DNA of 5,964 nt from contig CAZMSZ010000437.1 in assembly GCA_964569055.1 (NCBI GenBank), positions 1 to 5,964 on the forward strand, written 5' to 3'. Positions 1-5,679 of this stretch are shown here, one piece after another (position 1 is the stretch's first letter; the number at the start of each line of letters is the position of its first letter). The translations under genes and the position numbers were made by a program. The stretch is from JAWLGW01 sp964569055 (GTDB taxonomy: Bacteria; Planctomycetota; J058). The notes below the pieces were generated by a model. The model was given only the letters and a program-made list of their open reading frames with translations. It was not told the DNA's origin and made no database searches.

Positions 1-201
1 GACGTGATCAACGCCCACGAGCGCGACCCGGAGGTCGTGCTGGCCGGCGTGCGCGCGGCCGCCGACGACGCGGCCGCCGGGCGGCTCGACTTCGCGCCGC
101 TCTACACCCACCAGTTTCCGCTGGCGGCGCTGGGGACGGCGCTCGACCTCGCCGGCCGCCGCCCCGACGGGTTCGTGAAGGCCCTGGTGAGGTTCTCGTG
201 A
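1..201 (+). CDS. Zinc-type medium-chain alcohol dehydrogenase, C-terminal fragment (5' end outside window)
   Basis: Reading frame 1 is open from the first base to the TGA at 199-201, giving the last 66 residues of a protein that begins upstream. The pattern of an RDP segment, a helix, then LYTHQFPL, followed by a helix and a final PDGFVKALV strand, matches the C-terminus of zinc-dependent medium-chain dehydrogenases (threonine/sorbitol dehydrogenase type). In those enzymes a 'T-H-x-F-P-L' strand precedes the last helix and a 'G-x-x-K-x-x-V' strand ends the fold. Such enzymes oxidise a hydroxyl or reduce a ketone with NAD(P). The catalytic zinc site and Rossmann motif lie outside the window, so substrate and metal cannot be checked. 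The stop overlaps the next gene's GTG start by four bases, so the two are probably translated together. Pairing with a Gfo/Idh/MocA enzyme suggests consecutive redox steps on a sugar. The ATC at 7-9 and other internal codons are not starts. Confidence 0.75.
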   Translation, partial: DVINAHERDPEVVLAGVRAAADDAAAGRLDFAPLYTHQFPLAALGTALDLAGRRPDGFVKALVRFS

Positions 202-1328
202 GCGGCCGCGCGCGTCGTCCCCGGCTGGGGTTCTTGGGCTGCGGCTGGATCGGGCGCCACCGCCTCGAGCGGCTGGTCGCGGCCGAGGCGGCCGAGGTGG
301 TCGGCGTGGCCGACCCGTGCGAGCAGGCCCGCGCCGCCGCCGCCGCCTGCGCGCCGGGCGCCGTCGCGACGGACGACCTCGACGCGCTGTTGGCGCTCGG
401 CCTCGACGGGCTGGTGATCGCGACGCCCAGCGCGCTCCACGCCGACCAGGCCCACGCCGCGCTCGAGCACGGCCTGGCGGTGTTCTGCCAGAAGCCGCTC
501 GCCCGCTCCGCCGCCGAGACCCGCGACGTGCTCGCCCACGCGCGCCGGGTCGACCGCCTGGTCGGCGTGGACCTCTCCTACCGGCACGTGAGCGGCGTGC
601 CCGAGCTGCGCCGCCTGGTGCAGGGCGGCGAGCTCGGCGACGTGTTCGCGGTGGACCTCCAGTTCCACAACGCCTACGGGCCCGACAAGCCGTGGTTCTA
701 CGAGCGCGCGCTCTCGGGCGGCGGCTGCCTGATCGACCTCGGCACGCACCTCGTCGACCTCGCGCTGTGGGCGCTCGACTGGCCGAGCGCGGTCGTGGCG
801 GACCGCATGTGCTACCGCGGCGGGCAGCTCCTCCCGCCCGGCGCCAGCGAGGTGGAGGACTTCGCGGCGGCCCGCCTCGAGCTCGGCGGCCGCACCGCCG
901 TGCAGCTCTCGTGCTCGTGGCGGCTCCACGCCGGGCGCGACGCCGCGATCGCCGCGCGCTTCTACGGCACGCGCGGCGCGGTCGCGCTGAGCAACGTCGG
1001 CGGCTCCTTCTACGACTTCCGGGTCGAGCGGTTCGACGGCACCGCGCGGACCACGATCGCGGCGCCGCCCGACGCCTGGGGTGGGCGCGCGCTGGTCGCC
1101 TGGGCGCGCCGCCTGGCCGACGATCCGAGCTACGACCCCGAGGTCGAGGGCGCGGTGCAGGTCGCCGCCTTGCTCGACGCGATCTACGGGCGCGACGGCG
1201 CCCTCGAAGCATCGCGGGCGCCGGAGCCCGGCCCCGCTCATCTCCTGGCGGACGAGGGGATTCCCTCCGACCGCTGGGGGAACGCGCCCAGCGCCGCCCC
1301 CGCGGAGCTCGGCGCGCGCGTCGATTGA
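198..1328 (+). CDS. Gfo/Idh/MocA family NAD(P)-dependent sugar oxidoreductase
   Basis: This 376-residue protein has the usual length and two-domain plan of the family: an N-terminal Rossmann fold (about 8-125) and a C-terminal alpha/beta substrate domain (about 126-335). The dinucleotide loop is LGCGWIG (G14, G16, G19), and VADP at 37-40 ends beta-2. The nicotinamide-binding 'EKP' motif appears as C-Q-K-P, with K99 kept but Q98 in place of Glu. The catalytic D-x-x-x-H pair is visible as D180 and H184 in the segment GGGCLIDLGTH. These enzymes oxidise or reduce a hydroxyl or keto group on sugars, sugar nucleotides or inositols in the cytoplasm. The GTG start at 198 overlaps the upstream stop (GTGA), and a GAGG at 189-192 lies five bases before it, so this start is favoured. 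The last ~40 residues are Ala/Pro-rich and look variable. The family call is firm; the substrate is unknown. Confidence 0.92.
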   Translation: MSGRARRPRLGFLGCGWIGRHRLERLVAAEAAEVVGVADPCEQARAAAAACAPGAVATDDLDALLALGLDGLVIATPSALHADQAHAALEHGLAVFCQKPLARSAAETRDVLAHARRVDRLVGVDLSYRHVSGVPELRRLVQGGELGDVFAVDLQFHNAYGPDKPWFYERALSGGGCLIDLGTHLVDLALWALDWPSAVVADRMCYRGGQLLPPGASEVEDFAAARLELGGRTAVQLSCSWRLHAGRDAAIAARFYGTRGAVALSNVGGSFYDFRVERFDGTARTTIAAPPDAWGGRALVAWARRLADDPSYDPEVEGAVQVAALLDAIYGRDGALEASRAPEPGPAHLLADEGIPSDRWGNAPSAAPAELGARVD

Positions 1329-1338
1329 GGACGGTGGC

Positions 1339-1353
1339 CCGCGCGTTGCGCGG
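1339..1353 (+). other. Small GC hairpin in the 53-base gap between genes 2 and 3
   Basis: CCGCGC at 1339-1344 and GCGCGG at 1348-1353 can pair perfectly over six GC pairs around a GTT loop. It lies 10 bases after the stop of the oxidoreductase gene, in the only gap longer than nine bases in the window. No T-run follows, so it is not a convincing intrinsic terminator. It could protect an mRNA end, mark a processing point or modulate expression of the downstream gene. In DNA this GC-rich, short hairpins also arise by chance. Confidence 0.25.
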
Positions 1354-1367
1354 CATCACCTGAGCGC

Positions 1368-1372
1368 GGGAG
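1368..1372 (+). promoter_or_regulatory. Ribosome binding site for the epimerase gene at 1382
   Basis: GGGAG at 1368-1372 ends nine bases before the ATG at 1382, which is good spacing for a Shine-Dalgarno element. It supports the ATG as the true start. This gene therefore has its own initiation signal and does not depend only on overlap with the upstream stop. Confidence 0.6.
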
Positions 1373-1381
1373 CAGCCAGGC

Positions 1382-2506
1382 ATGAAGCGGGTGTTGATCA
1401 CGGGCGGCGCGGGGTTCATAGGCTCCCACGTCGCGGACCAGCTGCTCGCGCGCGGCTGCGCGGTGCGCGCGCTCGACGCGCTCGACCCGCAGGTGCACGG
1501 CCCCGAGCGGCGTTGGCCCGACTACCTCGCCCCCGGGGTCGAGCGGCTGCGCGGCGACGTGCGGGACCGCGCCGACGTGGCGCGCGCGCTCGAGGGCGCC
1601 GACGCCGTGCTCCACCTCGCCGCCGCCGTCGGCGTCGGCCAGAGCATGTATGAGGTCGAGCGCTACACGTCGGTCAACTCGCTGGGGACCGCCGCGCTGC
1701 TCGAGGCGCTGATCGAGCGCGACCCGCCGCTGCGGCGGCTGGTGGTCGCCTCGAGCATGAGCGTCTACGGCGAGGGGCGCTACGCGGGCGGAGCCGGCGA
1801 GTGGCCGCGCGCGCTGCGCCCGCGCGAGCGCCTCTCGCGCCGGCAGTGGGAGCCGGTCGACGAGCGCGGGCGGCTGCTGCGCCCGCTCCCCACCCCCGAG
1901 GAGAAGCCGGTCGACCTCGCCTCGGTCTACGCGCTCTCCAAGTACGACCAGGAGCGCCTGTCCCTGATGCTCGGCGAGGCCTACGGGATCCCCACGGTCG
2001 CGCTGCGCTTCTTCAACGTCTACGGGCCGCGCCAGGCGGTCAGTAACCCCTACACCGGGGTGCTCGCGATCTTCGCCTCGCGCTACCTCAACGACCGGCC
2101 CCCCGTGATCTTCGAGGACGGCGCGCAGCTGCGCGACTTCGTCAGCGTCCACGACGTGGCGCGGGCCTGCGTGCTGGCGCTCGAGCGCGAGGACGTGGCC
2201 GGCGAGGTGTTCAACATAGGCAGCGGCCAGCCGCGCACCGTGAGCGAGGTGGCCCAGGCCATGGCGCGCCTGCTCGGCAAGCAGCACCTCGCGCCCGAGC
2301 TCCCCGGCCGCTTCCGGGTGGGGGACATCCGCCACTGCTACGCCGACATCGGGAAGGCTCGCCGCCGCCTCGGCTACGAGCCGCGCGAGCGGTTCGAGGA
2401 GGGGCTGCGCGAGCTGGTGGGCTGGCTGCGCGGGCAGCCGGCGACCGACCACGTGGCGGAGGCGCACGAGGAGCTCGCGGCGCGCGGGCTGACCATCGGC
2501 GGCTGA
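1382..2506 (+). CDS. NAD-dependent nucleotide-sugar epimerase/dehydratase (extended SDR, dTDP-L-rhamnose 4-epimerase-like)
   Basis: A 374-residue extended short-chain dehydrogenase/reductase. The Rossmann loop is TGGAGFIG (G8, G11, G14). GDVRD at 58-62 is the conserved acidic loop near the adenine, HLAA at 78-81 the next NAD contact, SSMSVYG at 124-130 carries the catalytic Ser (S125 by position), and Y183-x-x-x-K187 is the catalytic pair. RFFNVYGPRQ at 209-218 and FNIGSG at 277-282 are further family hallmarks. The GVGQSMYE stretch (84-91), the PYTGVLAIFASR stretch and the GDIRHCYADI stretch resemble proteins annotated as dTDP-L-rhamnose 4-epimerases; I rely on memory for that subfamily. Such enzymes transiently oxidise C4 of a sugar nucleotide with bound NAD. 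The insert at about 131-175 contains no Cys, whereas relatives I recall carry CxxC pairs there. The ATG is supported by GGGAG upstream. The family is certain; the exact substrate is not. Confidence 0.93.
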   Translation: MKRVLITGGAGFIGSHVADQLLARGCAVRALDALDPQVHGPERRWPDYLAPGVERLRGDVRDRADVARALEGADAVLHLAAAVGVGQSMYEVERYTSVNSLGTAALLEALIERDPPLRRLVVASSMSVYGEGRYAGGAGEWPRALRPRERLSRRQWEPVDERGRLLRPLPTPEEKPVDLASVYALSKYDQERLSLMLGEAYGIPTVALRFFNVYGPRQAVSNPYTGVLAIFASRYLNDRPPVIFEDGAQLRDFVSVHDVARACVLALEREDVAGEVFNIGSGQPRTVSEVAQAMARLLGKQHLAPELPGRFRVGDIRHCYADIGKARRRLGYEPRERFEEGLRELVGWLRGQPATDHVAEAHEELAARGLTIGG

Positions 2507-2511
2507 GGAGG
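2507..2511 (+). promoter_or_regulatory. Ribosome binding site for the fusion gene at 2516
   Basis: GGAGG at 2507-2511 begins directly after the TGA of the preceding gene and ends four bases before the GTG at 2516. The match is strong but the spacing is short. No better start lies nearby, and the first barrel-like strand begins about 12 residues in, so this GTG is the most sensible start. Confidence 0.6.
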
Positions 2512-2515
2512 CGAG

Positions 2516-4495
2516 GTGTCCCGCGACGGCGCGCGCAGCGATCGGCCCGAGCTCGGCCTGGCCCTCGACCTCCACCCGGGCGACCTTCGCCCCGACACGC
2601 TGGGGCTCGGGCGCGCCACGACCGCCGGGCTGATCCCGGACCTGCGCGCGCTCGAGCTGCGCTGGCTGCGGCTCCGCCTGCCCTGCCCGCGGCCGGGCGC
2701 GCCGAGCGCCTCCCTCGAGGGGCGCGCGCTCGCCGGCCTGCTGGCGCGGCTGACCGCCGAGCTCGAGGTCGTGCTCTGCCTGCGCGCCGGCCCGACCACC
2801 CGCCCCGGCGACTACATCGAGCGCGTGCGCGTCGCCCTGGCGAGCGCGCCGCCGCGGCTGGCGGCGGTCGAGCTCGCGCCGCCGTGGGTCCGCACCCTCG
2901 ACGAGCCGGGCGGCGCCTGGGCGGGCGCCGTGCGCGCCGCCGCCGCGCAGGTGCGCGCCGCGGGGTTCCCGGTGGCCCTCGGCGGGCTCCGGCCCGCCCA
3001 CCTCGAGCTGCTCGAGCGCGCGGCGCCGGCGGCCCCCTGCCCGCTGCCGGCGGCGTGGCACGAGGTCGCCGCGCTGTCCCTCGAGGCGGACGCGCGCACG
3101 CCCCAGCCCGAGCTGCTCGCGCTCCTCGCCCGCCTCCGCGCGTGGCTGGCCCAGGGCGGCGCAGGCGCCACCTCGCCGCAGGTGTGGCTGACCCGCGCCG
3201 CGCGCGGCCCGCGCGAGGGCGTCGCGCCCGTGCGCGCGCTGCTCGAGGCGCAGGGCGCGCCCGTCGACCGGCTGTTCTGGCGGGACGAGGCGGGAGACGG
3301 CGACCTGCTCGCGGGCGCGCTCCGGCGCGAGGACGGCGCGCCGACCCTCCTGCACGCCCTCCTGCGCGAGGGGCGCCTGTCGAGCTGGGGCGAGCTGTTC
3401 GCGCGCGCCGAGCGCGCGCCCGCGGCCGACGGCCCCGCGCGCCGCGCCGCCCTGGTCACGGGCGGCGCCGGGTTCGTGGGCTCCAACCTCGTGGCGCGGC
3501 TCCTGGGCGAGGGCTGGGCGGTGACCGTCCTCGACGACCTCTCGCGCGCCGGGGTGGAGGCGAACGCGCGCTGGCTGCTGGCGCACCCGCGCGCCGACGC
3601 GCTGCGCCTGGTCCTGGGAGACGTGCGCGACGCCGCGACCGTGCGGGCGGCCATGCGGGGCTGCGAGGTCGTGTACCACCTCGCCGCCCAGGTCGCCGTC
3701 ACCACCAGCCTCGAGCACCCGACGGTCGACTTCGAGGTCAACGCGCTCGGCACCCAGCGAGTACTCGAGGCGGCGCGCGCCCAGCCGCGGCCGCCGGCGG
3801 TGATCTACACCTCCACCAACAAGGTCTACGGCGCCCTCGGCGACCTCGAGCTGGTGGAGGAGGCGACCCGCTGGGCGCCGCGCCCGGCCCAGTCGGGCGG
3901 CGTCGACGAGGGCCGCCCGCTCGACCTCTACAGCCCGTACGGCTGCTCGAAGGGCGCCGCCGACCAGTACGTGCTCGACTACGCCCGCAGCTTCGGCCTG
4001 CGCGCGGTGGTGCTGCGCATGAGCTGCATCTACGGCCCGCGTCAGTTCGGGAACGCCGACCAGGGCTGGCTGTGCCAGTTCCTGCTGTGCGCCCTGCGCG
4101 GGCGCCCGCTCACGATCTACGGGGACGGCAAGCAGGTGCGCGACGCCCTGTTCGTCGACGACCTCGTGGACGCGCTGGGGCTCGCGCGCGAGCGGGTGGA
4201 CGCGCTCAGCGGCCGGGCGTTCAACATCGGCGGCGGGCCGGCGCGCGCGCTCAGCCTGCTCGAGCTGCTCGCCGAGCTCGAGACCTTGCACGGCGCCCGC
4301 CCGCCGGTGCGCTACGCCCCCTGGCGGACCGGCGACCAGCGCTGGTTCGTGGCCGACACCGCCCGGTTCGCGCGCGCGACGGGCTGGCGCCCGCAGGTCT
4401 CGCTGCGCGACGGGCTGCGCCGGCTCTACGGGTGGACCCGCGAGCTGTCGTCCCCGGCCGCGCCGGCGCTCGCGCCCACGGGGCTCGCCGCGTGA
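2516..4495 (+). CDS. Fusion protein: degenerate TIM-barrel-like domain + CDP-paratose 2-epimerase-like SDR
   Basis: A 659-residue protein, about twice the length of a stand-alone epimerase. Residues ~309-645 form an extended SDR: TGGAGFVG (G316, G319, G322), GDVRD at 368-372, HLAAQVAVTTS from 388, TSTNKVYG at 432-439 (T434 catalytic by position) and Y475-x-x-x-K479 in SPYGCSKGAADQY. The GKQVRD stretch (538-543) and FNIGGG (569-574) follow. The STNKVYG and SPYGCSKGAADQY blocks match the CDP-paratose 2-epimerase (tyvelose epimerase, RfbE) family, which inverts C2 through NAD-dependent oxidation and reduction. Residues ~11-285 show eight hydrophobic strands alternating with helices, ending in DRLFWRDE and LRREDGAPTL, which resembles clan GH-A beta-xylosidase-like proteins. 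The expected catalytic Glu positions appear to be P123 and R227. No ATG, GTG or TTG codon occurs in frame between residues 251 and 313, so the epimerase has no start of its own. The epimerase family is secure; the exact substrate and barrel identity are inferred. Confidence 0.88.
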   Translation: MSRDGARSDRPELGLALDLHPGDLRPDTLGLGRATTAGLIPDLRALELRWLRLRLPCPRPGAPSASLEGRALAGLLARLTAELEVVLCLRAGPTTRPGDYIERVRVALASAPPRLAAVELAPPWVRTLDEPGGAWAGAVRAAAAQVRAAGFPVALGGLRPAHLELLERAAPAAPCPLPAAWHEVAALSLEADARTPQPELLALLARLRAWLAQGGAGATSPQVWLTRAARGPREGVAPVRALLEAQGAPVDRLFWRDEAGDGDLLAGALRREDGAPTLLHALLREGRLSSWGELFARAERAPAADGPARRAALVTGGAGFVGSNLVARLLGEGWAVTVLDDLSRAGVEANARWLLAHPRADALRLVLGDVRDAATVRAAMRGCEVVYHLAAQVAVTTSLEHPTVDFEVNALGTQRVLEAARAQPRPPAVIYTSTNKVYGALGDLELVEEATRWAPRPAQSGGVDEGRPLDLYSPYGCSKGAADQYVLDYARSFGLRAVVLRMSCIYGPRQFGNADQGWLCQFLLCALRGRPLTIYGDGKQVRDALFVDDLVDALGLARERVDALSGRAFNIGGGPARALSLLELLAELETLHGARPPVRYAPWRTGDQRWFVADTARFARATGWRPQVSLRDGLRRLYGWTRELSSPAAPALAPTGLAA

Positions 4496-5679
4496 TCGCC
4501 CCGCTGCGGCCGCTGCGCGCGCTGATCACCGCCGACCGGGTGGGCGGGGTGTGGAGCTACGTGCTCGAGCTGCTGAGCGCGCTCGACGAGGCGGCCGAGC
4601 TGGTCCTGGCCGTGTCGGGCGGCGTCCCGCGGGCGCAGCGCGAGGCGCTCGAGCGGCGCGCCAACGTCGTCGCGGTGGAGCCGCTCCCCCCCCAGCTGGA
4701 GTGGATGCCCGACCCCTGGGCCGACGTCGACGCGGCCGACGAGCGCCTGCTCGCGCTCGAGCGCGCCTACGCGCCCGACGTGGTGCACCTCAACGCCTAC
4801 GCCCACGGCGCCTTGCCGCTCCGCGCGCCGGTGCTGGTGGTCGGCCACTCCTGCGTGTGCTCATGGTTCGAGGCGGTGCGGGGGCGCGAGGCGCCGCGCG
4901 AGTGGGACGAGTACCGCCGGCGCGTGCGGGCGGGCCTCGCGGGCGCGGACCTCGTGGCGGCGCCGACCCGGGCCATGCTGGCGGCGCTCGAGCGCCACTA
5001 CGGCCCGCTGCGCGCGGCCCGGGTCCTGCCCAACGCGCGCCGCGCCGCCCTGTTCCCGCCCGGGCGCAAGGACCCGCTGGTGCTCGCGGCGGGGCGGCTG
5101 TGGGACGAGGCCAAGAACCTCGAGGCGGTGGGGCGCGTGGCGGGTCGCCTGCCCTGGCCGGTGTTCTTCGCCGGCCCCGTCCGCAGCCCGAGCGACGAGC
5201 CCGGCGCGCCGGGCGAGGCCTGGCGCTGGGAGCGCGCCCGCGGCACGCACCTGCTGGGGGCGCTCCCCCCCGAGGTGCTCGCCTCGTGGCTGGCGCGGGC
5301 CTCGATCTTCGTCCACCCCGCGCGCTACGAACCGTTCGGCCTGGGACCCCTCGAGGCGGCCCTGGCCGGCGCGGCGCTGGTCCTGGGCGACATCCCCTCG
5401 CTGCGCGAGGTGTGGGGACCCGACGCGCGCTACGTCCCCCCCGGGGACGACGACGCCCTCGCCGCGGCGCTGCGCGACCTGATCGAGCGGCCCACGCTGC
5501 GGCGCGAGCTGGCCGGGCGCGCGCAGGAGCGGGCGCGCCGCTACGGCCCCGAGCGCTTCGCGCGCGGCTACCTCGACGCCTACCGCTGGCTGATCGCGGC
5601 CGCCGCGGAGCAAGACGAGCTCGCCCGACCCGCCCTGGCGGCCGAGGTCGACTCGAGCTCGGGGGGAGGGCCGCGCTGA
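4492..5679 (+). CDS. GT-B glycosyltransferase, family 4 type
   Basis: A 395-residue retaining-type GT-B glycosyltransferase. The N-terminal acceptor domain (about 8-190) opens with a strand and the glycine loop VGGVWSY (17-23), carries DVVHLNAYAHG (96-106) and has H119 after a beta strand. The C-terminal donor domain (about 195-365) has LAAGRLWDEAKN (198-209), where R202 and K208 sit at the usual diphosphate-binding positions. It then has HPARYEPFGLGPLEA (275-289) with the E-x7-E pair E280/E288, and GDIPSLREVWG (299-309). It should transfer a sugar from a nucleotide donor in the cytoplasm; no signal peptide or membrane segment is seen. The GTG start overlaps the previous stop as GTGA; only a weak GGGG (4480-4483) precedes it, suggesting coupled translation. 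The open frame continues upstream inside the fusion gene, but that extension is an Arg/Ala-rich shadow. The last ~25 residues are low-complexity and their codons contain the next gene's ribosome binding site. Donor and acceptor are unknown. Confidence 0.92.
   Translation: MIAPLRPLRALITADRVGGVWSYVLELLSALDEAAELVLAVSGGVPRAQREALERRANVVAVEPLPPQLEWMPDPWADVDAADERLLALERAYAPDVVHLNAYAHGALPLRAPVLVVGHSCVCSWFEAVRGREAPREWDEYRRRVRAGLAGADLVAAPTRAMLAALERHYGPLRAARVLPNARRAALFPPGRKDPLVLAAGRLWDEAKNLEAVGRVAGRLPWPVFFAGPVRSPSDEPGAPGEAWRWERARGTHLLGALPPEVLASWLARASIFVHPARYEPFGLGPLEAALAGAALVLGDIPSLREVWGPDARYVPPGDDDALAAALRDLIERPTLRRELAGRAQERARRYGPERFARGYLDAYRWLIAAAAEQDELARPALAAEVDSSSGGGPR
5665..5669 (+). promoter_or_regulatory. 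Ribosome binding site for the gene at 5679, inside the preceding coding region
   Basis: GGAGG at 5665-5669, within a purine run at 5661-5670, lies nine bases before the ATG at 5679. It is encoded by the Gly-rich C-terminal codons of the upstream glycosyltransferase. With the one-base TGATG overlap it suggests stop-restart coupling. Confidence 0.65.

Noticed and set aside
102..1241. Minus-strand open frame opposite the Gfo/Idh/MocA gene
   Set aside because: Same composition effect; no motifs, and the + strand has clear catalytic and cofactor motifs in the same place.
1339..1353. Hairpin as an intrinsic terminator
   Set aside because: No T-run follows, the stem is only six pairs, and the downstream gene clearly belongs to the same functional set.
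1801..2328. Short open frames in other phases inside the first epimerase gene
   Set aside because: They have no ribosome binding site or conserved motif and overlap entirely with a well-supported gene.
1396..3490. Repeated ACGGGCGGCGC segment near 1399 and 3457
   Set aside because: Both copies encode the TGGAG nucleotide-binding loop of the two epimerases, so the match reflects protein homology and not a DNA repeat or mobile element.
1238..4291. Very long open frame on the minus strand (over 1000 codons)
   Set aside because: It lies opposite three well-supported genes. Its translation is Arg/Ala/Gly/Glu/His/Val-rich low-complexity sequence with no recognisable motif. Stop-free antisense frames are expected when third codon positions are nearly all G or C.
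2884..4491. Upstream extension of the GT4 reading frame within the fusion gene
   Set aside because: The frame is open but encodes Arg/Pro/Ala-rich shadow sequence. The glycosyltransferase fold begins right after the GTG at 4492, which overlaps the previous stop.
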